Shown: positions 23,224 through 33,041 of the stretch, in pieces
Layout of the letters: every line of letters begins with the position of its first letter
Numbering within the stretch: the stretch's first letter is position 1
Source of the DNA: Fimenecus sp045655645
GTDB taxonomy: Bacteria; Bacillota; Clostridia; Oscillospirales; Acutalibacteraceae
Assembly: GCA_045655645.1 (NCBI GenBank)
Contig: JAZOPS010000015.1
Coordinates: 1-38,292 of the forward strand
DNA length: 38,292 nucleotides
Direction of reading: 5' to 3'
Notes under the pieces: generated by a model
Seen by the model: the letters and a program-made list of their open reading frames with translations, nothing else
Databases searched by the model: none
What the model was told of the DNA's origin: nothing
Position numbers and translations under genes: made by a program

Positions 23224-24157
23224 TTTCTTGTCTTTCTATCATATAGATATTTGAAATTACCCCTGGTTTACTTGAATCTGATAATAAAACAACTGTATCA
23301 AAGTCTGCTTCGCTAACCAGTAACTTAAATATATTTTTTCTTTTCAACTCTTCCAAATCAGTTGCATGAAGCGATAGAATAAATTTAATTCCAGAATTCA
23401 TTCCGTCAATAATTTTTAAAACTTCATTAGCACTACTTATCTCATCACAAACAATAAAATCGGGTGAAAGTGTTCGCATTGCGATTGTTATTCCCCTATC
23501 CTTTTCAAAACCCGACAAAACATCGGTGTTAGGCCCTGAAAAATCATTATTCGAAATCTCGTTTCTTTCATCAACAATGCAGACTTTATAATGCTTGCCC
23601 ATTCTTCCCGAAGAAAGTTGATATGCAACATCTTTTAACATAGTTGTTTTACCACAGTTAGGCGGTCCAACAATCATAATGTTTTTCATTCCATTTGACT
23701 GAAAATAATCAAATACGCTATCAGAAATATTTAATATATTACGCGGTATTCTTATATTAATTGAATTGATATCTTTAACCGATTTTATATGTTTATCTTC
23801 ATAAACAGCTGTACCAGAAAGACCAATTCTTGAACCATTTTTAAGAGTAATAAACCCATTTGAAATATTTCCTGTTTGTGTATGCATTGAAAATCCACAC
23901 ATTTTATTAATAGTATCAACTATCTCATTTTCAGTTGGTATGACACAATTTTTTGACACTATATAAGTTGTTTTTGAATTTGATGTTAAAAAACTCGACT
24001 CACCATTGCTTACAATCACAATCGGCTTGTTTTTTCTCAACCTTATTTCTTGAATATTCTCAATTGTTGCTTCACTTAATTCTTCAATTATTTTTTTAAT
24101 TCTTGGTGAAATAAATGAAACTGTATAATTAAAACTATTCATAAAAGTTTTGTCCAT
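23150..24157 (-). CDS. spoIIIAA: Stage III sporulation protein AA (ATPase)
   Basis: A 335-residue AAA-type ATPase related to secretion ATPases, the energy-coupling component of the mother-cell SpoIIIA complex. The N-terminal domain carries EIRLRKNKPIVIV and GFSMHTQTGNISNGFITL. Walker A is GPPNCGKT (164-171), Walker B DFIVCDEI (233-240), with a downstream HATD. The ATG at 24157 has a strong AGGTGAT ribosome site. It is first in the spoIIIA operon and divergent from the yfhO-type gene. In Bacillus this operon is sigma-E dependent; a loose CATAATAT lies at 24173-24180, but no convincing -35 was found. Confidence 0.96.
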   Translation of the reverse strand: MDKTFMNSFNYTVSFISPRIKKIIEELSEATIENIQEIRLRKNKPIVIVSNGESSFLTSNSKTTYIVSKNCVIPTENEIVDTINKMCGFSMHTQTGNISNGFITLKNGSRIGLSGTAVYEDKHIKSVKDINSINIRIPRNILNISDSVFDYFQSNGMKNIMIVGPPNCGKTTMLKDVAYQLSSGRMGKHYKVCIVDERNEISNNDFSGPNTDVLSGFEKDRGITIAMRTLSPDFIVCDEISSANEVLKIIDGMNSGIKFILSLHATDLEELKRKNIFKLLVSEADFDTVVLLSDSSKPGVISNIYMIERQENEIYFCEHSFNNKFSNNFVFNKAN

Positions 24158-24211
24158 AAAATCACCTCGGTAATATTATGATTACTTGTCCCCTATTAGA
24201 ACAAAACTTTC

Positions 24212-24240
24212 TTGAAAAGCAAAACTCAATATGATATACT
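24212..24240 (+). promoter_or_regulatory. Sigma-A-type promoter for the YfhO-family gene
   Basis: TTGAAA (24212-24217) and TATACT (24235-24240) are separated by 17 bp. The start would be near 24247, about 26 bases before the ATG at 24273, with AAAGGTG as ribosome site. Confidence 0.65.
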
Positions 24241-24272
24241 AAACATTAGTAATTTTTGAAAGGTGTTTTTTA

Positions 24273-27032
24273 ATGTTAAAAAATATTAAGAACAGAATTT
24301 GTGATAACAAATTCACATTCATATCTGGCGGAATTGCCCTATTCATAATATTACTTGTATATTTTTGTTATGAAATAATCCCTTTCGGTGACAGAACTAT
24401 ATACAGAATGGATTTATATCATCAATATGGTCCACTATTCACCGAACTTTATGATCGTCTTGTATCAGGTGAATCTTTGATATATTCTTGGAACACAGGA
24501 CTTGGAAGCTCATTTTTAGGTAACTTTTATAACTATTTATCAAGCCCGATTGCATTTATAGTTTTGCTTTTTGGTCATAAAAACACTTTTGAAGCAGTTG
24601 CAGCAATGATTGCTATAAAATGTGTTTTAAGTTCTATGTCAATGACAAACTATTTGAAAAAATCACAGAATATGAATTCATTATATGGTTCAGCTTTTGG
24701 CGTGTTATATGCTTTTTGTGGCTATTTCATCGCATATTACTGGAATGTTATGTGGATTGATGCTATGTATCTGCTTCCATTCATTATTCTTGGTATTGAA
24801 CAAATTATTGATAGTGGTAAAACACAAACATATTTCATTTCATTAATTCTTGCCATCTTCTCAAATTACTATATTGGCTTTATGTTGTGCATCTTCTCTT
24901 GCATATATTTCATTTACTATTATGTATGTTCATTAGACGAAATCAGCAAGAAAAAGAAAAATTTACCTAAAGGTGAACTTTTTATAGATAAACTGGCAAA
25001 CTCGTTTTTCTTCCGTAGCGGATTAAAATTTGCCTTTGCATCGCTTGGTGCAGGTTTAGCTTTATCATTTATGCTTGTTCCATTGGCTTTTGTTTTACAG
25101 TCATCATCTGCAACAACCGGAAGTGCACCAACAGAACAAGATTTTTATTTTAATATATTTGACTTTATTTCTAATCATATCGCAAGTCTTGAGCCAACAA
25201 TTAGAAGTAGCGGTGATGATGTTTTACCAAATGTATATTGTGGAATTTTAACTATTATTTTGCTTCCACTTTATATGTTCTCAAACAAAATCTCGGCAAC
25301 TGAAAAAGCGGCATCTGCAGTTTTACTTGCTGTAATGTATTTCAGTTTTAACTTAAACTATTTTAACTTTTTCTGGCACGGATTACATTTTCCAAACGAC
25401 TTGCCATATAGACAGTCATTTATGTATTCATTCATTTTGATTGTTATGGCTGCTAAAGTCCTTAAAAATATTTACGAGTTTAATAAGAAACAAATACTTG
25501 CAGTTGGTATCGCAATTATTGCATATATTGTTTTAGTTCAAGAAATGCCAACTAATAAAGTAACTGATTCGACAATTTATATAAGCATTGTATTTGTGTT
25601 TCTTTTCACAATTGTTCTTGGACTTATTACAAGCAAGAAAAATCAAGCTTTTGCATTGTCAGTTATGCTTGTATGCTCTGTGGCTGCAGAGTCAATTACA
25701 GCAAACACAGACCATTATGTTGCCAACCAGACAAAAGAATCATTTTCAAGCGATTATGACGATTTTAAGGCACTTCAAACATCAATTGATGAAACTGATG
25801 ACAGTTTATTTTATAGAGAAGAAACTACAAAAAACAGAGCTAGAATGGACCCAAGTTGGTATGACTATAACGGCGTATCAATATTCTCGTCAATGGCCTA
25901 TGAAAAAATTGCTAATTTACAAAAATATATAGGTCTTTATGGCAATAAAATAAACAGTTTTACTTATAATCCACAAACACCAGTTTACAACTCAATGTTT
26001 TCATTAAAATATCTCTATGACAAGAGTGATTATCTTGCGGATGGTGAATATTACACAGCAAAAAATAGTAATAACACATTCATAGCATACGAAAATAACT
26101 ATATGCTTAATATTGCCTACCCTGTCTCACAAGATGTTTTAAATTGGGATGCTTCTGTTGCTGACAACCCTGTAATAGCACAAGAAGATTTATTCCAAAC
26201 AACAACAGGCATTGAGGGAATATATGAAAAAATAGATGATTTTGAAATTATATATGGCAATATTCTCTCGTTAGACAGAGAGCTTGTTAAAACTGGTTCA
26301 TTTGTTATGAACAAAATATCTGATGAATTTGATGGTTCGTTAACTATTGAGATAACTGCAAAAGACAACAGAAACATATATATCTATGTATATTCAAGAA
26401 ATCTTGATACTGTTTCAATACTTTCACAAAGTTATAGCAACACAATGAACGTTATTGATGGATATATTTTAGACCTTGGCAAACATGAAATTGGCGAAAC
26501 TATCTCAATTGAAATGCCATTAAAAGATGGTGTGACATACGCGAACGTCGATTTTGTTGCATTCAATGTAAATCAAGACAAATTCATTGAAGGACATGAA
26601 AAACTCGAAAATGGTCAACTTGAATACACAAAATTTGACGACACAACAATTGAAGGCACTTTTGTTGCGGAAAAGGATGAAATACTTTTCACAACAATCC
26701 CTTATGATGTTGGTTGGAATGTCTATATCGACGGAGAAAAAGTCAAGAAAGACGATTTAATTCAAATTTCCGACAGCTTATTAGGAATAAAGACAACTTA
26801 CGGTGAGCACTCAATTAAATTTGTTTATCAAGCAAAATTCTTAAATGAAACATTAATTATTTCAGGCATTTTCGTTCTTCTTTTATTTATAAGATTCATA
26901 TTAAAAGAGAAAAAACTTTTAATATATAAAAACAAGAAAGAAACCCTTTGGGAAAGAGCTATAAACGCCAAAACAACACAAGAAGATTTAATAGATGAAG
27001 AAATAATTATTGAATTTGATTCTAATGAATAA
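24273..27032 (+). CDS. YfhO family polytopic membrane protein
   Basis: A 919-residue protein. A first transmembrane helix (about 13-33) is followed by a long extracellular loop with the family hallmark YRMDLYHQYGPLFTELYDRL and SWNTGLGSSFLGNFYNYLSSP, then about ten further helices to about residue 480. A large extracellular domain follows (about 485-870, ending with PYDVGWNVYIDGEKV), and a last helix near 872-890 with a charged tail. This GT-C-like layout suggests polyprenyl-phosphate-sugar transfer; B. subtilis YfhO is linked to lipoteichoic acid glycosylation. The substrate here is unknown. It is a single-gene unit with its own promoter and terminator, between spoIIIA and uvrA. Confidence 0.88.
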   Translation: MLKNIKNRICDNKFTFISGGIALFIILLVYFCYEIIPFGDRTIYRMDLYHQYGPLFTELYDRLVSGESLIYSWNTGLGSSFLGNFYNYLSSPIAFIVLLFGHKNTFEAVAAMIAIKCVLSSMSMTNYLKKSQNMNSLYGSAFGVLYAFCGYFIAYYWNVMWIDAMYLLPFIILGIEQIIDSGKTQTYFISLILAIFSNYYIGFMLCIFSCIYFIYYYVCSLDEISKKKKNLPKGELFIDKLANSFFFRSGLKFAFASLGAGLALSFMLVPLAFVLQSSSATTGSAPTEQDFYFNIFDFISNHIASLEPTIRSSGDDVLPNVYCGILTIILLPLYMFSNKISATEKAASAVLLAVMYFSFNLNYFNFFWHGLHFPNDLPYRQSFMYSFILIVMAAKVLKNIYEFNKKQILAVGIAIIAYIVLVQEMPTNKVTDSTIYISIVFVFLFTIVLGLITSKKNQAFALSVMLVCSVAAESITANTDHYVANQTKESFSSDYDDFKALQTSIDETDDSLFYREETTKNRARMDPSWYDYNGVSIFSSMAYEKIANLQKYIGLYGNKINSFTYNPQTPVYNSMFSLKYLYDKSDYLADGEYYTAKNSNNTFIAYENNYMLNIAYPVSQDVLNWDASVADNPVIAQEDLFQTTTGIEGIYEKIDDFEIIYGNILSLDRELVKTGSFVMNKISDEFDGSLTIEITAKDNRNIYIYVYSRNLDTVSILSQSYSNTMNVIDGYILDLGKHEIGETISIEMPLKDGVTYANVDFVAFNVNQDKFIEGHEKLENGQLEYTKFDDTTIEGTFVAEKDEILFTTIPYDVGWNVYIDGEKVKKDDLIQISDSLLGIKTTYGEHSIKFVYQAKFLNETLIISGIFVLLLFIRFILKEKKLLIYKNKKETLWERAINAKTTQEDLIDEEIIIEFDSNE

Positions 27033-27033
27033 C

Positions 27034-27067
27034 AAAAAGTCCCTTTCAAAATTGAAAGGGACTTTTT
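27034..27067. terminator. Bidirectional terminator between yfhO and uvrA
   Basis: A 16-bp perfect inverted repeat (27034-27049 with 27052-27067) with a two-base centre. The stem begins with five A and ends with five T, so both strands give a hairpin with a U tail. It serves the two convergent genes. Confidence 0.92.
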
Positions 27068-29887
27068 CTATAACACTTTGTTCAAATACATTCCGGTATA
27101 TGATTTTTTACATTTTGCAACTTTTTCTGGTGTACCACAAACGACAACCTTGCCACCTTTGTCGCCACCTTCTGGTCCTAAGTCAACAATATAATCTGCT
27201 GTTTTAATCACATCAAGATTATGTTCAATAACAACAACTGTATTGCCTGACTCAACTATTCTTTGAAGAACTTCAATAAGTTTATGCACATCTGCCGTAT
27301 GCAAACCTGTTGTTGGTTCATCAAGAATGTAAATTGTTTTACCGGTAGAACGCTTTGAAAGTTCAGTTGCAAGTTTAACTCGTTGCGCCTCACCACCTGA
27401 AAGGGTTGTAGCAGACTGTCCGAGTTTTACATAACCTAATCCTACATCATATAAGGTTTGTAATTTTCGCTTAATCTTAGGAATATTTTCAAAAAAGCTG
27501 AGTGCTTCTTCTACCGTCATTTCAAGAACATCAAAAATACTTTTGCCTTTATATTTAACTTCAAGTGTTTCGCGGTTATATCTTGCACCATTACACACTT
27601 CACAAGGAACATAAACATCTGCCAAAAAATGCATCTCAATCTTAACAATGCCATCGCCCTCGCAGGCTTCACAACGACCACCTTTAACATTAAAAGAAAA
27701 GCGACCCGAGTTGTAACCACGAATCTTTGATTCTTGTGTAGATGCAAATAATTCTCGAATGTCAGTGAACACACCTGTATATGTTGCAGGATTTGACCTT
27801 GGAGTTCTTCCAATTGGAGATTGATCAATATTAATTACTTTATCTAAGAACTCAATTCCATCCATTGAAAGAAAATCACCAGTTGGTTTTTTAGCATTAT
27901 TAAGTTCGTTTGCAAGATGTTTATAAAGTATTTCATTTATAAGCGATGATTTTCCTGAACCCGACACACCTGTTACACAATTAATGCACCCAAGCGGAAG
28001 ACTAACATCAATTTTTTTGAGATTGTTCTCATGAGCACCTTTGATGGTTAACACATTGCCATTGCCACTTCTGCGTTTTTCTGGCACAGGTATTTTTCTT
28101 TCGCCAGAAAGATATTTGCCTGTGATAGATTCTTTACAATTTATAATATCATCAACTGTTCCAGCACAAACAACTTCACCACCGTGAACACCTGCACCAG
28201 GACCAATATCAACAATATAGTCAGCAGAACGCATTGTATCCTCGTCATGCTCAACAACAATGAGAGTATTACCCAAATCGCGTAGTCTTTCTAATGTGGC
28301 AAGAAGTTTATCATTATCTCGTTGGTGCAAGCCAATACTTGGTTCGTCAAGAATATACACAACACCCATAAGCGAAGAGCCTATCTGTGTTGCAAGTCTA
28401 ATACGCTGACTCTCACCACCCGACAGAGTTCCTGAAGAACGAGAAAGTGTGAGATATTCAAGTCCAACACTTTTCAAAAAATTAAGTCGGCTATTGATTT
28501 CTTTTAAAATTGATTTAGAAATAAATTTATCTTTTTCACTTAATTCTAAGTTATTAACAAAGTCAATGGCATCTGTAATTGACATATCACAAAATTCACT
28601 TATATTCTTGCCACCAACAGTAACAGATAGAATTTCAGGTTTAAGTCTAGTGCCATTACAATCAGGACATCTGCACGCAGTCATAACCTGCTCAATTTCC
28701 CATCTTGCCCAATCGCTCGTTGTCTCTTTATATCTTCTTTCAAGATTATTGATAATGCCCTCAAACTCTGACATATATGTGCCAGAACCATAAAGAGTTG
28801 AGCGAGTCATTTTCAATTTATGATTTGTACCATAAAGAATTGCATTTAATCCGTCTTGTGAAATATCTTTTATTGGCGTTTTAAGTGTAAAACCGTATTC
28901 GCTACCAATGGCGTTATAATACATTGCCGCAATTGAGCCTTTTTCGGCTTTTCCCCAACCACTTGCGCAGATTGCTCCTTCACTAATAGAAAGATTTTTA
29001 TTTGGTATTACAAGGTCAGGACTAACCTTCATAAATGTTCCTAAACCCGTACAAGTTGGACAAGCACCATAAGGATTGTTGAAAGAAAACATTCGTGGAG
29101 ATAATTCATCAACACTAATTCCATGTTCAGGACAAGCATAATTGAGCGAATAAAGATACTCTTTATCGCCAATTACATCAATTATTACATTACCACCTGA
29201 ATGTTCAGTTGTTGTTTCAATTGAGTCTGCAAGTCTTGTGCGGATTCCATCTTTAACAACAAGTCGGTCGACAATAATTTCGATGGTATGTTTATAGGTT
29301 TTGGGAAGTTTCATATCTTCAACAATTTCTGTAACTTCACCATCAATTCGCGCTCTCACAAAACCTGCTTTTAAAGCATTTGCAAGTTCTTTAGCATGCT
29401 CACCTTTTTTACCGCGAACAACTGGCGAAAGTATCTGAAACTTTGTGCCTTCAGGCAGACTCATAATACTATCGACAATTTGGTCAACCGTTTGTTGTTT
29501 TATTTCTCTACCACAAACAGGACAATGTGGAATACCAATTCGAGCATATAAAAGTCTCAAATAATCATAAATTTCTGTAACAGTTCCCACAGTTGAACGA
29601 GGATTTTTTGATGTAGTCTTCTGGTCAATTGAAATAGCGGGAGAAAGCCCTTCAATTGACTCTACATTGGGCTTTTCCATCTGACCCAAGAACATTCTTG
29701 CATAAGAAGATAACGACTCTATATAGCGTCTCTGACCCTCTGCATAGATTGTATCAAAAGCCAATGATGATTTACCCGAACCTGAAAGTCCTGTAAAAAC
29801 TACAAGTTTATCTCTGGGAATTTTAACATCAATATTCTTGAGATTATTCTCTTTTGCGCCTTTAACAATAATTTTATCGTGTATCAT
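27068..29887 (-). CDS. uvrA: Excinuclease ABC subunit A
   Basis: A 939-residue DNA damage sensor of nucleotide excision repair with two ABC ATPase halves. The first Walker A is GLSGSGKS (33-40) and the second GVSGSGKSS near residue 640. The ABC signatures are LSGGESQR and LSGGEAQR. Zinc-binding Cys pairs are visible in CPVCG, ACPTC, RCPDC and CEAC..CEVC. The start ATG is directly adjacent to the uvrB stop, with GGAG inside the uvrB end, so the two are co-translated. The uvrB-uvrA order and coupling are the normal Firmicutes arrangement. The length is typical (about 940-960). Confidence 0.98.
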   Translation of the reverse strand: MIHDKIIVKGAKENNLKNIDVKIPRDKLVVFTGLSGSGKSSLAFDTIYAEGQRRYIESLSSYARMFLGQMEKPNVESIEGLSPAISIDQKTTSKNPRSTVGTVTEIYDYLRLLYARIGIPHCPVCGREIKQQTVDQIVDSIMSLPEGTKFQILSPVVRGKKGEHAKELANALKAGFVRARIDGEVTEIVEDMKLPKTYKHTIEIIVDRLVVKDGIRTRLADSIETTTEHSGGNVIIDVIGDKEYLYSLNYACPEHGISVDELSPRMFSFNNPYGACPTCTGLGTFMKVSPDLVIPNKNLSISEGAICASGWGKAEKGSIAAMYYNAIGSEYGFTLKTPIKDISQDGLNAILYGTNHKLKMTRSTLYGSGTYMSEFEGIINNLERRYKETTSDWARWEIEQVMTACRCPDCNGTRLKPEILSVTVGGKNISEFCDMSITDAIDFVNNLELSEKDKFISKSILKEINSRLNFLKSVGLEYLTLSRSSGTLSGGESQRIRLATQIGSSLMGVVYILDEPSIGLHQRDNDKLLATLERLRDLGNTLIVVEHDEDTMRSADYIVDIGPGAGVHGGEVVCAGTVDDIINCKESITGKYLSGERKIPVPEKRRSGNGNVLTIKGAHENNLKKIDVSLPLGCINCVTGVSGSGKSSLINEILYKHLANELNNAKKPTGDFLSMDGIEFLDKVINIDQSPIGRTPRSNPATYTGVFTDIRELFASTQESKIRGYNSGRFSFNVKGGRCEACEGDGIVKIEMHFLADVYVPCEVCNGARYNRETLEVKYKGKSIFDVLEMTVEEALSFFENIPKIKRKLQTLYDVGLGYVKLGQSATTLSGGEAQRVKLATELSKRSTGKTIYILDEPTTGLHTADVHKLIEVLQRIVESGNTVVVIEHNLDVIKTADYIVDLGPEGGDKGGKVVVCGTPEKVAKCKKSYTGMYLNKVL

Positions 29888-31834
29888 TTATTTCTCCGAA
29901 TTAAGTTTTTCAATTTTATCTCTTAAATATGCTGCATGCTCAAACTCAAGAATTTTTGCTGCAGCTTTCATTTCTTCGGTAAGTCTTATAATAAGTTTCT
30001 GCTTTTCATCGCGACTCATTCGTTTCTTACCCGATTTATCCCGACTAGAAATTTCAAGTATTTCACGAACATCTTTGGTGATAGTTTGAGGAATAATTCC
30101 GTGTTCTTCGTTATATGCAATTTGTTTATCACGTCTGCGATATGTTTCTTCAATAGCCCTTTCCATTGATTTTGTAACAGTATCAGCATACATAATAACT
30201 TGTCCGTTAGCATTTCGAGCGGCACGGCCGATAATCTGCACCAAAGAAGTTTCAGAACGCAAGAATCCTTCTTTATCTGCGTCAAGAATTGCAATAAGTG
30301 AAACTTCAGGTATATCAAGACCCTCACGAAGAAGATTTATACCAACAAGCACATCAAACTCACCTAGTCGTAAATCACGAATTAACTCCATACGCTCAAT
30401 AGTATCAATATCATAATGCATATAACGAACTTTAATGCCGTGTCCCGACAAATAATCAGTCAAGTTCTCTGCCATTTTTTTAGTGAGTGTTGTAACAAGC
30501 ACACGCTCTTTTTTCTCAATGCGAACATTAATTTCTGATATTAAATCGTCAATTTGACCTTCAGTTCCACGAACTGAAATTTCAGGGTCTAAAAGTCCTG
30601 TTGGACGAATAACTTGTTCAGCAGTTTGAACACTTTTTTCATTTTCAAAAGGTCCTGGAGTAGCACTAACAAATATCTTTTGATGTGTTTTGTCATAGAA
30701 TTCATCAAAAGTAAGCGGTCTGTTGTCGTAAGCAGATGGTAAACGAAAGCCAAAGTTTATAAGGCTTTCTTTTCTTGAACGGTCACCACCATACATACCA
30801 CGAACTTGTGGCAATGTAACATGGGATTCATCCACAAATAAAACATAATCGTCAGGAAAATAGTCAAGCAATGTAAATGGTGGTTCACCAGGTTTTCTGT
30901 CTGACATAATTGCAGAATAATTTTCAATTCCTTTACAAAAACCTGTTTCACGAAGCATTTCCATATCATATTCTGTTCTTTGACGAATTCTTTGAGCTTC
31001 AATAAGTTTTCCTTGTTTTTCAAACTCGGCAACTTGTTTTTCCATTTCATCATTTATTTGTTTTAATGCTTCTTCCATTTTTTCAGGAGAAACAACATAG
31101 TGTGATGCTGGATAAATAGCAACGTGTGAAACTACATTTTTAACTGCACCAGTAAGTGCATTAATTTCACTAATTCTATCAATTTCATCTCCAAAAAATT
31201 CAACACGAATTGCCGTATCATTTGAATAAACAGGGAAAATTTCAACAATATCTCCCCTGACTCTAAATTTATTACGAATAAAGTTAATATCGTTTCGTTC
31301 ATATTGAATTTCAACAAGTTTCTGTATTAAATCATCTCGACTTTTTTCCATACCTGTACGCAATGAAATAACCATGCTTTGATAATCAATTGGGTCACCA
31401 AGGGAATAGATACAAGATACACTCGCAACAATAATTACATCTCGTCTTTCAGACAAAGCAGATGTTGCAGAGTGACGCAACTTATCGATTTCATCATTTA
31501 TTGCAGAGTCTTTTTCAATATAAGTATCTGTATTAGCTATATATGCCTCGGGCTGATAGTAATCATAATAGGAAACAAAATATTCAACTGCATTTTCAGG
31601 AAAAAACTCTTTAAACTCTGAACAAAGTTGTCCTGCAAGAGTTTTATTGTGAGCGAGAACGAGCGTAGGTCTGTTAAGCTTTGCGATAATATTAGCCATT
31701 GTAAATGTCTTGCCGGAGCCTGTAACACCCAGCAGAGTTTGTTCTTTATATCCCATATTGACACCATCAACAAGTTTTTCTATCGCTTGTGGTTGGTCAC
31801 CCGTCGGTTTATAATTACTAACTAATTTAAACAT
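29888..31834 (-). CDS. uvrB: Excinuclease ABC subunit B
   Basis: A 648-residue helicase-like protein that takes damaged DNA from UvrA and recruits UvrC. Walker A is GVTGSGKT (36-43), the damage-probing beta-hairpin region is YYDYYQPEAYI, the Walker B box is DESHVT, and later motifs include VGINLLREGLDIPEVSL and QIIGRAARN. The C-terminal UVR domain is EEMKAAAKILEFEHAAYLRD. The start is ATG at 31834 with GAGG (31841-31844) 6 bp upstream; the six-residue extension from 31852 includes that site. It is first in the operon, from a strong promoter overlapped by a LexA-like box. Confidence 0.98.
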   Translation of the reverse strand: MFKLVSNYKPTGDQPQAIEKLVDGVNMGYKEQTLLGVTGSGKTFTMANIIAKLNRPTLVLAHNKTLAGQLCSEFKEFFPENAVEYFVSYYDYYQPEAYIANTDTYIEKDSAINDEIDKLRHSATSALSERRDVIIVASVSCIYSLGDPIDYQSMVISLRTGMEKSRDDLIQKLVEIQYERNDINFIRNKFRVRGDIVEIFPVYSNDTAIRVEFFGDEIDRISEINALTGAVKNVVSHVAIYPASHYVVSPEKMEEALKQINDEMEKQVAEFEKQGKLIEAQRIRQRTEYDMEMLRETGFCKGIENYSAIMSDRKPGEPPFTLLDYFPDDYVLFVDESHVTLPQVRGMYGGDRSRKESLINFGFRLPSAYDNRPLTFDEFYDKTHQKIFVSATPGPFENEKSVQTAEQVIRPTGLLDPEISVRGTEGQIDDLISEINVRIEKKERVLVTTLTKKMAENLTDYLSGHGIKVRYMHYDIDTIERMELIRDLRLGEFDVLVGINLLREGLDIPEVSLIAILDADKEGFLRSETSLVQIIGRAARNANGQVIMYADTVTKSMERAIEETYRRRDKQIAYNEEHGIIPQTITKDVREILEISSRDKSGKKRMSRDEKQKLIIRLTEEMKAAAKILEFEHAAYLRDKIEKLNSEK

Positions 31835-31845
31835 AAAAGACCTCG

Positions 31846-31859
31846 CGTACATTTGTTCA
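31846..31859 (-). promoter_or_regulatory. Putative LexA (DinR) box of uvrBA
   Basis: On the minus strand TGAACAAATGTACG matches the Firmicutes consensus CGAACRNRYGTTYG at 12 of 14 positions. Both GAAC and the purine/pyrimidine centre are kept; one core T is replaced by A. It starts 5 bp downstream of the -10 and covers the expected transcription start, ideal for repression. B. subtilis uvrBA is a known SOS operon. Confidence 0.7.
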
Positions 31860-31863
31860 TACT

Positions 31864-31892
31864 ATTATACAACATCTAAAAAACTTTATCAA
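31864..31892 (-). promoter_or_regulatory. Sigma-A-type promoter for uvrBA
   Basis: On the minus strand TTGATA (31887-31892) precedes a perfect TATAAT (31864-31869) by 17 bp. The predicted start near 31857 falls inside the LexA-like box. The divergent spmA start is only 48 bp beyond the -35. Confidence 0.78.
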
Positions 31893-31939
31893 CATTATCA
31901 TAAAAATTATTGCATAAAAATCATTTAGGAGTGATTTTT

Positions 31940-32524
31940 ATGATGAATTATATTTGGATTTCAATAATATTTTTTTCGATTATTATTTCTCTATTCAACG
32001 GAACAATAAATGAAGTTTCAAACAGCATTCTTACAAGTGGTAATACAGCAGTTGAACTTTGTTTTTCGCTATTGGGCACGTTTTGTCTTTGGAATGGTGT
32101 TATGAATGTGGCTGAAAAGTCAGGTTTATCACAAATACTTTCAAAAATTATGTCCCCTATACTTTGCAAACTTTTTAAAGGACTCGGTAGAAATAGTGAT
32201 GCAATTATGCCTATAAGTCTGAATATAACTTCAAATCTTTTAGGATTATCCAATGCAGCGACACCAATTGGAATAGAAGCAATGAAAAAATTATCAAAAG
32301 ATAATGCAAAAAAAGAAATAGCTAGTAATAATATGGTACTTTTTGTTGTTATGAATTCAGCGGCTTTACGACTTATTCCTACGACTGTTGCTGCCATTCG
32401 TTCAAACCATAATTCAATAAATCCTTTAGAAATAATTCTGCCATCAATTATTACTTCGGTTTGTGCTTTAACCGTTGGCATAACAATGGTAAAAATTCTT
32501 GAAAGGTTCTTTAAATATGAATAA
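31940..32524 (+). CDS. spmA: Spore maturation protein A
   Basis: A 194-residue membrane protein with about five helices and nucleoside-recognition (Gate) domain features, GNTAVELCFSLLGTFCLWNGVM and ..LNITSNLLGLSNAATPIGIEAM. SpmA and SpmB are needed for full spore core dehydration in Bacillus and clostridia. The start is ATG at 31940 with AGGAG (31927-31931) 8 bp upstream; the ten-residue upstream extension from 31910 would include it. A CATAAAAAT at 31912-31920 with CATTAT about 14 bp before it is weakly sigma-E-like, in keeping with mother-cell expression in Bacillus, but this is tentative. It is co-transcribed with spmB and divergent from uvrB. Confidence 0.94.
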   Translation: MMNYIWISIIFFSIIISLFNGTINEVSNSILTSGNTAVELCFSLLGTFCLWNGVMNVAEKSGLSQILSKIMSPILCKLFKGLGRNSDAIMPISLNITSNLLGLSNAATPIGIEAMKKLSKDNAKKEIASNNMVLFVVMNSAALRLIPTTVAAIRSNHNSINPLEIILPSIITSVCALTVGITMVKILERFFKYE

Positions 32525-33041
32525 TATTTCTAATTATATTTTACCGATTTTTCTATTGATAATCATTGGATTTGCTTTTTACAAAAAAATTGATGTTTTT
32601 GGAGCTTTTGTTGATGGTGCAAAAAAAGGATTTGATATTTTTCTATCAATTCTTCCGTCACTAACAGCATTATTTTTAGCTGTACAGGTGTTAAAGTCAT
32701 CACAAGGAATAGATATATTAACGAAGTTACTCACACCTATTGCAAACTTAATCAAAATTCCCGCAGAAACGCTTCCGTTATGTATTCTGTCACCAATTTC
32801 AGGTGGGGGTTCACTAAGCGTTTTTGAGGCAATTATAAGCGACTATGGGCCTGATTCATACATTGGAAGAGTTGCATCAGTAATGATGGGTTCAACAGAA
32901 ACTACTTTTTATGCAATAGCTGTTTACTTTGGTGCTGTTGGAGTAAAAAAAATTCGACACACAGCTTTTTGTTCGCTGTGTGCCGATTTAACAAGTTTTA
33001 TTTTAGCGGGAATAATCGTAAGATTATTTTTTTATTCCTAG
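32517..33041 (+). CDS. spmB: Spore maturation protein B
   Basis: A 174-residue partner of SpmA, with about four to five helices and conserved DGAKKGFDIFLSILPSLTAL, PISGGGSLSVFEAII and VMMGSTETTFYAIAVYFG. The start is ATG at 32517, overlapping spmA by 8 bp, with AAAGG about 11 bp upstream; the longer frame from 32499 is not family-like. The last 18 bp overlap the end of the LRR surface-protein gene on the opposite strand, with no terminator in between. Confidence 0.95.
   Translation: MNNISNYILPIFLLIIIGFAFYKKIDVFGAFVDGAKKGFDIFLSILPSLTALFLAVQVLKSSQGIDILTKLLTPIANLIKIPAETLPLCILSPISGGGSLSVFEAIISDYGPDSYIGRVASVMMGSTETTFYAIAVYFGAVGVKKIRHTAFCSLCADLTSFILAGIIVRLFFYS

Noticed and set aside
24158..24185. 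A sigma-E promoter (CATAATAT) for spoIIIAA
   Set aside because: The -10-like word has no convincing -35 at 14-16 bp and is so close that transcription would start at the ribosome site. It is left only as a note.
31948..32481. A 177-codon minus-strand frame over spmA
   Set aside because: spmA on the plus strand matches the SpmA pattern and is coupled to spmB; the antisense frame has no recognisable features.
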